A DNA stretch of 64,000 bases, taken from M3007 sp964646615 (GTDB lineage: Bacteria; Bacteroidota; Bacteroidia; Chitinophagales; Saprospiraceae). Shown here one piece after another: positions 1 to 8,813 of this stretch. The notes below the pieces were generated by a model, which was not told where the DNA came from, did not search any database, and saw only the letters and a program-made list of their open reading frames with translations. The DNA is taken from positions 1 through 64,000 of the forward strand of contig CAZYEV010000046.1 in the NCBI GenBank assembly GCA_964646615.1, in the 5' to 3' direction. The translations under genes and the position numbers were made by a program. Numbering within the stretch: position 1 is the stretch's first letter; every line of letters starts with the position of its first letter.

Positions 1-225
1 GGCGGTCGTGTCCAGTGTTGTCGTGGCTGTCTCGTGTCGGTGTCCTGTCGGTGGGGCGTCGTCTGCGGGTACGGCGGTGGTCGTGAGTGTCAGGGCTGCT
101 CTGTTAGTGGTGTGCTCGGAGAAGTGCCAGGTTGTCGCGCTTTGTCTCGCTCTGTTCGGTCGTCAGGCGTCTATGTGGGCGCTATGTTCGCGGCGTCTGG
201 GCTGTCCTGCCTTCCTACTATTTCC
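1..225. other. G+T-rich stretch without a recognised gene
   Basis: The plus strand is strongly enriched in G and T. No frame gives a protein I recognise. The minus strand has stops in every frame within the first part, and one frame stays open to the window edge but reads as low-complexity Thr/Ala/Arg. It could be the decayed 3' end of a gene lying outside the window, or non-coding DNA. Confidence 0.4.
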
Positions 226-292
226 GCCAACGCCCACTTTCACGACCGTACGACCGCGTAGGAAGTATGGAAGTGAAAGTTTAGTTGGTGGC
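226..292. repeat. 68-bp palindromic element, copy 1 (attC-like)
   Basis: Nearly identical to 3802-3870. The outer arms are GCCAAC and GTTGGTGGC, and the next arms are CTTTCAC and GTGAAAG. The centre pairs imperfectly (ACCGTACGACC against GGAAGTATGG). It sits 30 bp beyond the stop of the minus-strand gene ending at 323. The layout of two stem boxes, an unpaired spacer and an AAC...GTT outer core resembles integron attC sites. The exact RYYYAAC/GTTRRRY consensus is not met, so a REP- or MITE-like element remains possible. Confidence 0.7.
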
Positions 293-322
293 ATTCTTAC
301 AAACTTCTCTAAAAATCATAGT

Positions 323-2014
323 TCACCTGATTAAAGTCACTGATTGAACTATCTCCCTCAGGCCTTGCTCATTATAAGCCCTGTAAATCACCCGGCAAAC
401 ATACACTCCAGACTCACAGAGGCGACCACGAACAGTACCATCCCATACCGCATCAGAACCATAGCCCTCATATAACCAATTACCCCAACGATCGTAAATA
501 CTTAAAGAAACCAACTCTCCATGAAATATCTCAGGACGAAAAACACGATTAACGGGATCATTCGCAGAGGGAGAAAATACATTGGGAAAGTATATGCGAA
601 CGTCGCAACCATTCACAACGGCTTCATCTGCCATAATCCCACATAAGGTAGCCGTTTCCAACCGATAACGCCCAGGACGATCTACCACAATAAACGATGT
701 GGTATCGCCCGTACTCCAACGATAATTATCCAAAACCTCGATATTAGATAGGGTAATCGGTTGAACAACACCATTAGCACATAACTCGTAAACATCACCA
801 ATATTCACTTCAGGCAACTCTTGTAACCGAACTCGTAGGGTATCCTCCGCAAAACCACATTCACCGGATACTCGAAGCACCCACTGGCCGGGTCCCGCTA
901 TACTTCGTGTGGCACCAACAACGCCATCAGACCATAAATAGTGGCCTATACCCGGGTAGGACGGCGCCGTAAAAGACGCAGGAAGTTCCGAAGGACAATA
1001 GGTAAGAACAGGCAACTGCAAAGAGGGCGGCGGTAAAACCTCCACTCTAATCGTGTCAGTAATCATGCAACCACTATTGTGACTAGCTTTAACTACATAG
1101 ACTCCTGGCTGTTCGATAGTTGTTATTTGAGAAGTATCTCCGTTTGACCATTCATAGTTGCTAAAACCATCAAATGCTCTAACCTGAAGAGGAAGAGAAC
1201 TCTGGCAGATAAATGTATCAGATCCTAAAAGACCTCCATCATCCATAGGGATAACAAAAACATCATCAATGTAATAATAAGAGGCAACACCAAAAGGCCC
1301 ATATCTTATGGTGTCAAACCACAACTGAGCATGAGGACTAAAATTACCAATAGTAAGCCATTGCTCACCACCTTCCGCAACCACCTCCTTATGTATCAGC
1401 ACCCAATTAGCAGTATCCCGCAAAGGTGGACTAACATTAACCTGTGGTATAATAGAAAGAATAATAGGCCCTTCATCCATCCTAACAAAATTATGAGGAC
1501 GCTCTTTGGTAAGTAACATTCCCCAGTTACCACAGGCAGCGTAAGATGAATTAGTCAACTCCACAAGTGAGTCCAGATTAGCCAAACTTGTAAAAAAACC
1601 AGCACAATATCTCCTACCCTTTGCAAGAGGCCTTTTTAAAACGGTTTGAATGTATTCCCGATCATCCTCCATCGCACGAAGTCTTATTACAGATATTCCC
1701 ATATATGCATCACCAGTCTTTGGGTACTGATAACCAACAAAATTCAAGGGAACTGAATAGTATAAACTACAAATTACAGAGGGAGAGGGCGACTCAAAAC
1801 ATGGATGAAAAAAATCTGGACTACCATTGTTAGGTCTGACCCAGGCATTGACGACACCTTTTCCACTAAAAATGGAGTCTAAAACATCAAAAGGCGTATA
1901 TTTACATGTATTGAAATCCTCAAAGCTAGGGTTAGGTACCAAATTCTGGGCTCCAAGGCATGTAAATAAACCAGAAAATATAAAAATCAATAATGCACCT
2001 ACGATATGCCTCAT
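323..2014 (-). CDS. T9SS-exported surface protein, type B sorting domain
   Basis: Large secreted protein of 563 residues. The ATG at 2014 was chosen because it opens directly into a signal peptide (MRHIVGALLIF...); the frame extends upstream but that part is not signal-like. The mature N-terminus has the LVPNPSFE motif common in Bacteroidota exported proteins. The middle holds Ig-like or PKD-like repeats recognisable by recurring YxWSxGD/T phrases. The last ~70 residues form the gliding-motility-associated C-terminal (type B) domain, with FPNVFSPS, SLSIYDRWGNWLYEG and a final Gly-Val-Tyr-Val strand. It is probably anchored or released at the cell surface by T9SS as an adhesin-like protein; the ligand is unknown. 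The gene is A+T-richer than the core genes and lies between two copies of the palindromic element, which suggests horizontal acquisition. The downstream neighbour at 2082 is also a T9SS cargo. Confidence 0.85.
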   Translation of the reverse strand: MRHIVGALLIFIFSGLFTCLGAQNLVPNPSFEDFNTCKYTPFDVLDSIFSGKGVVNAWVRPNNGSPDFFHPCFESPSPSVICSLYYSVPLNFVGYQYPKTGDAYMGISVIRLRAMEDDREYIQTVLKRPLAKGRRYCAGFFTSLANLDSLVELTNSSYAACGNWGMLLTKERPHNFVRMDEGPIILSIIPQVNVSPPLRDTANWVLIHKEVVAEGGEQWLTIGNFSPHAQLWFDTIRYGPFGVASYYYIDDVFVIPMDDGGLLGSDTFICQSSLPLQVRAFDGFSNYEWSNGDTSQITTIEQPGVYVVKASHNSGCMITDTIRVEVLPPPSLQLPVLTYCPSELPASFTAPSYPGIGHYLWSDGVVGATRSIAGPGQWVLRVSGECGFAEDTLRVRLQELPEVNIGDVYELCANGVVQPITLSNIEVLDNYRWSTGDTTSFIVVDRPGRYRLETATLCGIMADEAVVNGCDVRIYFPNVFSPSANDPVNRVFRPEIFHGELVSLSIYDRWGNWLYEGYGSDAVWDGTVRGRLCESGVYVCRVIYRAYNEQGLREIVQSVTLIR

Positions 2015-2081
2015 ACAATTGGCAGAATATGAAACGCTCGGCACCCAATGCCATGCAGTGGATGCCGAGCAAAAGTTAAGA

Positions 2082-3737
2082 CTAAATTCTAACAAACGAA
2101 ACGCTTGAAACACCTTTCGGAGAAGTTATCTGTAAAATATATTTTCCCGGCGGCAATAAATCTACAGAAAAAATAATCCTATTAACTCCAGGTAATATTT
2201 TCATCTTACCCAGATTTTCTATATTTACTAAACGTCCATGTATATCTAATACCCGAACTAACACATCTGCCTCCTCGTTAGAGTCAACATCCAAATTAAC
2301 TATCGTATTTGCTGGATTCGGGTAAACCTTCAAGTAATTATCTACGTAACCCTCCCGTGACCTATCTTTTACATGCTCTTCCGTATCTGTATCCGAAAAA
2401 TGCCAGGGTTGAGTAGGTATAATCCGGAAAAAGCCAGTCTTAGAGGGCTTCTGACCACATACACCATTTCCCTCAAGTGTAACCCTGAATATCTTCCCTA
2501 AAACTCCCGTGGGCGAACTGTTGAAATTTTGGGAAAAGTAGCCATCCGTCGCAGGTGCTCCATTAATGGACATCACAACACTCTGAATGTTAATCTGGGA
2601 GTTATCAGGGTTGGTTTCGGTATATTCTCCGGCGAAATCCCATCCTCCGCCAGGAATAGACCATTCAATCTTCACTGTCCAGGACTGCAAACCACAGTAA
2701 AAATTCGCAGCAGAACAGTCCAATACCGTCTGCGACGCCCCCACCCACGTCGGCTGAGCAAAAGTGCCACCCCAACTTAGCACGCCATCCGTCTGCGATG
2801 CCTGACCCGTCTGCGGATTCTGCTCCCCCGTCGGAGAACGATCATTCGGACCTATCGGAGCATAGCCATCCGCTTGAGTACTACCCCTGAAGAAAAAATC
2901 CACCTGCGCTCCAGAGGGCTGAGGAAACACCTGGATCAAAGCATCCCGAACCGTCAACCCACAGTCGTTCTCCACCATCAACCTCACTAAAATATATTCA
3001 CCATTCAGCGTATTCCACGGCGCACTGCATGAGCCGTTGCCATATGGATCATTTAACGATATCTCCAACGGTGGTACTCCTGTCTGCCAGTCACATGTGT
3101 GGTAATCTCCAAAAGGAGTACCCTGACCTCCCGATGCCGTGGAATTATAAGCCTCTATCCGCCAACGAAAACCCGTACCCGATAACGTATTACTCAGGAC
3201 AATCTTTAAACCCTCACAAGTGTAAACTGCCGCCGGAATGTCGGGGTTAGCTTCACGGCAACCAATCTGATAGTCAAACCGAGGCTTGGAAAAATGATTA
3301 TACCATAGCCCGGGCGAATAAACGATGGCTGTGCGCGTCTCTCCACTAATATCACCAATACGATATCGAATAATCGCCCGCATCCGAATAAAACTAATCG
3401 GCGTAATTGTCAGTGGAGTGGCTCCAGGCGTGTTATTACTATAGGAAACTGTTGTAGTACCCCAGGAAAAAGGAGTCACCGTGAATGGACCACCTACAAA
3501 CCCCCAAGTATTGCCAAGCCAGCGTTGTATCTGAAAATCTACTGAAACAATAAATGCTCCAGGAATATTCGCTACAGAGGCCTGTCCAAAATAAGGTGCA
3601 CCATTTGGATATTCTTCAATACAGCGTGGATTGCTTCCAGCAACAGTGAAAGTTACGGTTTGGGAAGTAAGTACAGCGCTTAATGCCAGATTTAGTATAA
3701 TGGCTACAAAAAATCGAGGGAATAATGATTTCAACAT
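2082..3737 (-). CDS. T9SS-exported protein, type A sorting domain
   Basis: 551 residues from the ATG at 3737, which begins a signal peptide (MLKSLFPRFFVAIILNLALSAVLTSQ). The body is rich in Gly, Thr, Asn and aromatic residues and looks like beta-sandwich material; I recognise no enzyme motif. The C-terminus is a Por-secretion (type A) sorting domain: KVYPNPANTIVNLDV, VLDIHGRLV, LPPGKYILQI and a final SFVRI strand. It should be translocated by T9SS and probably attached to the surface. It lies 67 bp upstream of the type B gene at 323-2014 in the same direction, so the two are probably co-transcribed. The pair is enclosed by the palindromic copies at 226 and 3802. Base composition is more A+T-rich than the housekeeping genes further right. 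Confidence 0.82.
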   Translation of the reverse strand: MLKSLFPRFFVAIILNLALSAVLTSQTVTFTVAGSNPRCIEEYPNGAPYFGQASVANIPGAFIVSVDFQIQRWLGNTWGFVGGPFTVTPFSWGTTTVSYSNNTPGATPLTITPISFIRMRAIIRYRIGDISGETRTAIVYSPGLWYNHFSKPRFDYQIGCREANPDIPAAVYTCEGLKIVLSNTLSGTGFRWRIEAYNSTASGGQGTPFGDYHTCDWQTGVPPLEISLNDPYGNGSCSAPWNTLNGEYILVRLMVENDCGLTVRDALIQVFPQPSGAQVDFFFRGSTQADGYAPIGPNDRSPTGEQNPQTGQASQTDGVLSWGGTFAQPTWVGASQTVLDCSAANFYCGLQSWTVKIEWSIPGGGWDFAGEYTETNPDNSQINIQSVVMSINGAPATDGYFSQNFNSSPTGVLGKIFRVTLEGNGVCGQKPSKTGFFRIIPTQPWHFSDTDTEEHVKDRSREGYVDNYLKVYPNPANTIVNLDVDSNEEADVLVRVLDIHGRLVNIENLGKMKILPGVNRIIFSVDLLPPGKYILQITSPKGVSSVSFVRI

Positions 3738-3801
3738 GTTTTTTGTTATTTTTTGATTGTGAGAAGTAAGAGTGCCTGTAAATACAGGCTTAAATTCAAT
3801 T

Positions 3802-3870
3802 GCCACCAACGACCACTTTCACGACCGTACGACCGCTTAGGAAGTATGGAAGTGAAAGTTTAGTTGGCGG
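3802..3870. repeat. 68-bp palindromic element, copy 2 (attC-like)
   Basis: Second copy of the element at 226-292, with only a few differences. Outer arms are GCCACCAAC and GTTGGCGG, inner arms CTTTCAC and GTGAAAG. It lies 79 bp beyond the stop of the minus-strand gene ending at 3950 and 64 bp before the start of the gene at 3737. Both copies therefore sit downstream of minus-strand genes in the same orientation, as cassette recombination sites would. Confidence 0.72.
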
Positions 3871-3949
3871 AAGTATGCTGATATCCCTGTATTACATATT
3901 CAAATGAAACATAGGAGGGTACCATACTATCCGGCCCCCATCGCTTAAA

Positions 3950-5557
3950 CTACCTGACCTTTAACACCTTTGAATTCCCTACTACCTCTCCCTTAGACAT
4001 AAAACTAATAAAATACATACCTGCTGGCAAGCGGCTGATATCTAACTTCTTATCTCCATTCATAATATCTATAAATATCTCCCTACCCAAAATATCTATA
4101 AACCGAACCCTCTCAAAAGACCTATCTCCGTCAACCCAAAGTATATCACCAGCCGGATTAGGATATACCTTAAACAAAGGAGCCTCAGTCAAATTATCCT
4201 CAACGGAAACCAAGCCTAACTCCTTTAAGTCAATACGCATCACATGAACTACCTCCGAATCCGGATCTACCTGATTACTATTTTGCTTAAAAGTCGCTGT
4301 CCAGACAGATAAATATAAGTCTTCATCATTATCTCCCATCTCTGCGTGAACAAGCCGCTCCAACTTCCGCTCTCGATGCACCAAACTATGCTGCTTAACA
4401 ATATTCCCATGACCGTCACTAATAATCAAATCTATCACATTCCGACCATTAACCCTACCGCGCCTACCTGCAACGAATAAAGTACCCGCCGAACCCTTCA
4501 ATTTAAAGGCATGTGCGTAGGTATATTTATTAGAAAAATCAATAGTCTCAAGCAAATTATAACTTGTATCCAACACACTCACTTTTAAAAAGTACGGATT
4601 ACTCAAATTCGTATTACCTATATAAGATAAAGCGATATACCCCCCCCTTCCTGAATAAACAAAGTATTGAGTAGCCGGCCCAAGAACATTAGTTAAATCT
4701 ATACTTCTCAGATAATTCCATTCTCTACTATACTCCTCAGCAACAACCTTATATGTCGTAGGAGGCACTTCGAGCGACTCTTCTTCCCGAGCATAACGAG
4801 TAAGCAGTATCCTGTCTCTATATGTGGATACACGAATTCCTCCAAATTGATGCATGGTGGGAAACAGATAGGTTGTATCAAGGATTATACCCTCATCCAT
4901 TGAGAAAACTTTGGAAAGGCATTTTGATTGAGATAACGGAACTATATATTCTATCTTCCCATTAGGATATGGCCTTAGCATTGGTATTAATGGATAAAAC
5001 TCCAATCCCGGAAATCGCAGTGTGTCATTACTATCTCCGTATTCATGTATCTTCAATTTACCGCTTTCTAAATCATATATCCGTCTCGAAACAATAGCTC
5101 TAAGCCACATGATAAAATATGGCCACATCACATTCCTAAATGATAACACTTCTAAATCTCCATCGTCATTTATGAAAAAGTAATCTGAAAACTCCTGAAA
5201 ACTGTCATTTCTAAAATCAAAACGATTGTCCCATATTAACCTACCATCCTTTATATCCCTACATTCTATGTATGCTCCTTGATAGTCATTCCTATAATTC
5301 GTAAAAACATTGATCATCTTATCGCCATGCATTAATATGGGAAGTAAATTCCACAAGTGGCTATGACCGTTGTAGCGATTTATAGTCTGATTATTACTGC
5401 CCGCGCCTATACCTACTTCAACATAACCCACATAGCTAGAATCTAATACTCGCATAGACCATTTGGGAACATAATTTTCAAAAACATGACCTTGACTAAA
5501 TACAAAAGATACAACAAAAGTCCAAAAAAAAGACACAATACAGAAATCTCGCATCAT
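3950..5557 (-). CDS. T9SS-exported protein, type A sorting domain
   Basis: 535 residues. A signal peptide (MMRDFCIVSFFWTFVVSFVFSQ) starts at the ATG at 5557. The body carries repeated beta-strand segments such as YIALSYIG, LFVAGRRG and EDLYLSVW, which suggests a beta-propeller-like fold, though I see no diagnostic repeat. The C-terminal ~75 residues are a type A sorting domain (FKVYPNPAGDILWVDGD, IDILGREIF, LPAGMYFISF, KVLKVR). Function beyond export is unknown. The gene follows 5802-6614 in the same direction with a 244-bp gap, and its downstream end carries palindromic element copy 2. Codon use is A+T-rich compared with the core genes. Confidence 0.82.
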   Translation of the reverse strand: MMRDFCIVSFFWTFVVSFVFSQGHVFENYVPKWSMRVLDSSYVGYVEVGIGAGSNNQTINRYNGHSHLWNLLPILMHGDKMINVFTNYRNDYQGAYIECRDIKDGRLIWDNRFDFRNDSFQEFSDYFFINDDGDLEVLSFRNVMWPYFIMWLRAIVSRRIYDLESGKLKIHEYGDSNDTLRFPGLEFYPLIPMLRPYPNGKIEYIVPLSQSKCLSKVFSMDEGIILDTTYLFPTMHQFGGIRVSTYRDRILLTRYAREEESLEVPPTTYKVVAEEYSREWNYLRSIDLTNVLGPATQYFVYSGRGGYIALSYIGNTNLSNPYFLKVSVLDTSYNLLETIDFSNKYTYAHAFKLKGSAGTLFVAGRRGRVNGRNVIDLIISDGHGNIVKQHSLVHRERKLERLVHAEMGDNDEDLYLSVWTATFKQNSNQVDPDSEVVHVMRIDLKELGLVSVEDNLTEAPLFKVYPNPAGDILWVDGDRSFERVRFIDILGREIFIDIMNGDKKLDISRLPAGMYFISFMSKGEVVGNSKVLKVR

Positions 5558-5801
5558 GACAATTTTTATTTTAAGTGAAAAATACGTTATTTTATTTTCA
5601 ATGAATTTAAAAAAGAAATTCTACAGGTACATGCACTTTTTTAGGAACGATCCTTTATTGAAAGAGTCCAGTTTTATGATTAACCTTGATTTTAAATTAC
5701 TCGAAATTGCCTATTTAATGGTGTCCCAAAGTAATACACGGGGCTATAACTGATGTTTAGTTAATCTGTTTCAACAATAAACTTAATTGAAAATGACCTA
5801 A

Positions 5802-6614
5802 TCATTCCTGATCCAAACAAGCCTGACTACACAGACCGTATACATTGTAACCCTCAGGACATTGGGCAGGTAATTCAGACATGCAAAAACCTATCGTCTC
5901 TACCGTTGGAGGAAATTTTTTAACCATATTATCCACACTATCCCAACAGTATCGAGTGCTTCTTTTACAACATGCTTCTCCACAGGACCTCCTCTGATAG
6001 TCAGTCTGTGGCTTATTGTTCACAATTATGTACTTAAAACACCATGTGTAACATTGATCCCAATAAAAATCAGCAAATAAAAGTACGTTATTAGTAGAAC
6101 AATCGAATATAGATTTATTATTTATTACAAACTTTTTCATGTATTTTTCCTCCGCAGCTTTACCAGCTAATACATGAAACCTCTCTATCTGCAAAATTAG
6201 CGAGTCCATTAAAGAGGAATTGTGCAAACTATCCCAAAATCTAACTAGAGAGTCACATCCCATCCCATAAATGGGAGAAGCCGAGAAATTATTAAAAATC
6301 TCCGTCAACTTAACAGGCCCTATAGACTCAAGACAACGATGAACACTGTACTTAACCTGAGCAAAACAACTTGTGCCGGGTATCTGAACTGTGTCTATTA
6401 TACTATCTATCACAATAGGGCAGGTAGTGAAACATTCACTACTATCCGTAGTCATGGAAACTGACCTCATTTTTACGCCCAGCATGTTTTCTAGACTTTT
6501 TATACTATCATCACCATAATCATAATTCTTGAGGCAAGCATGGATAGCCAAAGCACTTAACATAAGAGCGGTGATGATTAGAATTGAATTAGGGATGTTG
6601 AAAAGTTTTTGCAT
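5802..6614 (-). CDS. Cysteine-rich putative lipoprotein
   Basis: 270 residues that I do not recognise. The N-terminus is a hydrophobic signal (ILIITALMLSALAIHAC) ending at Cys27, a plausible though imperfect lipobox, so the protein is probably a lipoprotein of the periplasm or outer membrane. It has 17 cysteines, many in pairs or close sets (ECFTTC, QCYTWC, SCGEACC, LCSQAC). This suggests multiple disulfides, unusual for a Bacteroidota envelope protein. There is no C-terminal T9SS domain. It lies in the A+T-rich accessory block between the recombinase and the T9SS genes and has the same orientation as both. Confidence 0.7.
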   Translation of the reverse strand: MQKLFNIPNSILIITALMLSALAIHACLKNYDYGDDSIKSLENMLGVKMRSVSMTTDSSECFTTCPIVIDSIIDTVQIPGTSCFAQVKYSVHRCLESIGPVKLTEIFNNFSASPIYGMGCDSLVRFWDSLHNSSLMDSLILQIERFHVLAGKAAEEKYMKKFVINNKSIFDCSTNNVLLFADFYWDQCYTWCFKYIIVNNKPQTDYQRRSCGEACCKRSTRYCWDSVDNMVKKFPPTVETIGFCMSELPAQCPEGYNVYGLCSQACLDQE

Positions 6615-7153
6615 ACTATTTTAAATTTTACTTGTTAAATAATTAAAACGATAAGCATACCGTTAGTTTCAGGTAATATTTTGATATTGGAGTCATAAAA
6701 CGATCGTAAGCCAGCGCTCCATAGCCTAACCGCATAAAAGTCCAAAGCCCTATGCCTTTTCGAGCAGTACCTGCTCTGTGATTTCAGATAATTTCCGCCC
6801 AACTCTACTTAGCCGCAACAGACGACTAAGCAGGAGACGCCTTGCGCTATTTAGTTAGCTGCGAATGGCGTGTAAGTAACTATCGGCGAGCCCTCGCCCT
6901 CTTTGGGCACCTCAACGAGAGCGAGGGCTAATCAGGGCCATTTGAACGAAGGGGGTTGTAGTAAATGCATAGGAAGGATCGGTTGAGAGATTAGCGTTTT
7001 CTTTACTGGGTGGTTCTGGGCACAAAGATAAGCGGTTTTTAAATGCGTCAAGCTTTTTGGCGATTTTTTTTTAATTTTTTTTTCGCCGGGTTGTATTTGA
7101 CGCGCGAATGTTGGTTAGCGACTCGATTTAATTTATTGATTTTCAGCGTTTTG
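6615..7153. other. 540-bp intergenic region with inverted repeats
   Basis: No gene seen. It separates the recombinase stop (7154) from the accessory genes. It contains the inverted repeat AGCCCTCGC/GCGAGGGCT (6889-6897 and 6921-6929, 23-nt spacer), a CTTAG...CTAAG pair near 6810-6835, and a T-rich segment flanked by GGCGA and TCGCC near 7060-7088. If the element at 226/3802 is a recombination site, the primary attachment site would be expected here. Confidence 0.4.
6889..6929. repeat. Inverted repeat, 9-bp arms
   Basis: AGCCCTCGC at 6889-6897 and GCGAGGGCT at 6921-6929 are perfect inverted repeats. They lie 3' of the recombinase gene in otherwise gene-free DNA. This could be a recombinase-associated site or a hairpin; there is no T-tract, so it is not a standard terminator. 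Confidence 0.5.
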
Positions 7154-8527
7154 TTATTTTTTTGTGGGTAAATTGTCGAAAGGGCTTCGGATTTTTTTCC
7201 ATCCGCTATGGGTGATGTGGGTGTAGATTTGGGTGGTTTCGGGGCTGGCATGTCCGAGGAGTTCCTGGATGTATCGAAGGTCGGCGCCTTGTTCGAGGAG
7301 ATGGGTGGCGAAGGAGTGTCGGAGGGTGTGGACGGTTGCGGTTGGGTTGATTGCGGCGGCGCTTTTGGCGTTGGAGAAGATATGCTGGATGCTTCGGACG
7401 CTGTAAGGGCCGCCGTTGGGGCCTTCGAAGAGGTACTCGACGGGTTGGTATATTTGGAGGTATTCTTGGAGGATGTTCCAGAGGTTTGGCGAGAGGAGGG
7501 TGCAACGGTCCTTAGCGCCTTTAGCGTCTCGGACGAAGAGTCGGTGTTGTTGGGGTTGCAGGTCGGCGAGTCGGAGGTTTGCGGCTTCGCTGACGCGGAG
7601 TCCTGCGGCATAGATGAGCATGAGGATGCACCGATGTTTGAGGTTGTGGACGGCATCGAAGAGCGCGGCGACTTCGTCGGGTTGGAGTACCTGAGGGAGT
7701 TTTTTGGGTGTTTTGGGCAGTTGGAGTGCTTCGGCTTTGAGGGGTTGTCGTGCGGCGGTGGCGTAGAAGAGTTTGAGGGCGCTGATGAGTTGGATTTGGT
7801 ATGCCGCGCTGATGCGTTGTTTTTGGATGCAGTGTGCGATGTATTGTTTGATTTGCTCGACGGTGAGTTGGGAGGGTTTGAGGTGGTCGTAATAGAGTAG
7901 GAATTGTCGGAGGGCGTTTTTGTAGGCTTTGATGGTGCGCCAGCGATATCGGCGCAGGAGGAGTTCTTGTTCGAAGGCGGTCAGGGCGCATTCGTACTGT
8001 GGGTTTTTGCGGATTTTGGGCTTGGGCTTTTGGGGCATGAGTGGCAAGGGGAGGTTTTGTGGGATGTCGTTTCGGGGCTGAAAGGTCCAGTAGAGGATTT
8101 CGGCCGGCAGGTAGTGATGGAGGAATCGGAGGGTAGTATGGGTGTAGGGGATTTCCCAGGTTTTACAGGCGGAGTTCCATCGGCGCCCGTGGATATTGTG
8201 AATGGTATGCAGGTATTGGCCGACGAGTTGCTGGGGCAGGTGTAGGGTGATGTAGTCGGGGTTATTTTCGGTGAGGCAAAGGACGATACGTGGGGGTAGG
8301 GGGCCAGCGGGGCGATTTTGGTGGACGATGGCCAGTTGTTGAAGCAACGCCCGAACTCGCTGCCAGACGTGGGTTTGGTAGGGCATGTGCCAGAATTGCT
8401 CTTCGGCGTGCCAATAGAGTTCGGGCCATTGGGCCAGTTGCTGGTCGAGGTCCGGTGCGGGGCGGTCGGTTTGGAGTCCGATGCATAGTTGGCCCTGCCA
8501 GGAGAACGGGAAGATGTAAGCGAACAT
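7154..8527 (-). CDS. Tyrosine recombinase with duplicated N-terminal W-P-Y motif
   Basis: 457 residues. The C-terminal half is a complete tyrosine recombinase: a SAM-like core-binding domain at about 180-275 and a catalytic domain at about 285-445. The catalytic set is intact: Arg311, Lys336 or Lys339, His400, Arg403, His426 and nucleophile Tyr435. It cuts and rejoins DNA at specific sites, as XerC/D, phage and transposon integrases do. The extra helix that marks integron IntI is not visible between the two catalytic boxes. Residues 1-170 are unusual: a motif with paired Trp and a Pro-Tyr occurs twice (near 37-62, ending FWHMPY; near 110-140, WNSACKTWEIPY). It recalls the HARP motif of SMARCAL1-type proteins and may bind structured DNA; that is inference. 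The coding strand is very C+A-rich. It has the same direction as the accessory genes to its left. Confidence 0.9.
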   Translation of the reverse strand: MFAYIFPFSWQGQLCIGLQTDRPAPDLDQQLAQWPELYWHAEEQFWHMPYQTHVWQRVRALLQQLAIVHQNRPAGPLPPRIVLCLTENNPDYITLHLPQQLVGQYLHTIHNIHGRRWNSACKTWEIPYTHTTLRFLHHYLPAEILYWTFQPRNDIPQNLPLPLMPQKPKPKIRKNPQYECALTAFEQELLLRRYRWRTIKAYKNALRQFLLYYDHLKPSQLTVEQIKQYIAHCIQKQRISAAYQIQLISALKLFYATAARQPLKAEALQLPKTPKKLPQVLQPDEVAALFDAVHNLKHRCILMLIYAAGLRVSEAANLRLADLQPQQHRLFVRDAKGAKDRCTLLSPNLWNILQEYLQIYQPVEYLFEGPNGGPYSVRSIQHIFSNAKSAAAINPTATVHTLRHSFATHLLEQGADLRYIQELLGHASPETTQIYTHITHSGWKKIRSPFDNLPTKK

Positions 8528-8608
8528 GCGAAAGACGTTTTTTTGGTGAAAAGACGGGGCAAATCTGAAGAGCGGGGGACAAAACCGTATGAGAGGCGCT
8601 GCGATAGT

Positions 8609-8681
8609 CGTTACTTAGCCGTTCGTAACGCTTCGCTTTTATGTAAGGCAACGTTTTTATAGGTTTTAAACGTTAAAAACG
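8609..8681. promoter_or_regulatory. Inverted repeats upstream of the recombinase
   Basis: Two inverted repeats lie in the divergent gap between the recombinase and the zinc-ribbon gene: CGTTAC/GTAACG (8609-8614 and 8625-8630) and CGTTTTTA/TAAAAACG (8652-8659 and 8674-8681). The inner part of the second is nearly palindromic (GTTTTAAACGTTAAAAAC). They may be operator or recombinase-binding sites. Confidence 0.35.
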
Positions 8682-8813
8682 GATAAAAGTAGGGTATGTA
8701 CTGACAGGATGGGCATAGCCCGAGGGAATGGGCTGAAGCGATAGCCTGGTCGGGCGTGGTGGTTGGGTAGCGCGAGCATATGGGGGCGGATAACCGATTT
8801 GGAAATAAATAAA

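Noticed and set aside
5556..5753. 65-codon plus-strand ORF between two accessory genes
   Set aside because: A+T-rich, no recognisable domain and no promoter or ribosome signal; probably chance.
7208..7900. 230-codon plus-strand ORF within the recombinase gene
   Set aside because: Antisense shadow caused by the C+A-rich coding strand; reads as low-complexity Gly/Val/Glu.
7154..8527. Integron integrase IntI
   Set aside because: The IntI-specific extra helix between the catalytic boxes is absent; a general tyrosine recombinase is the safer call.
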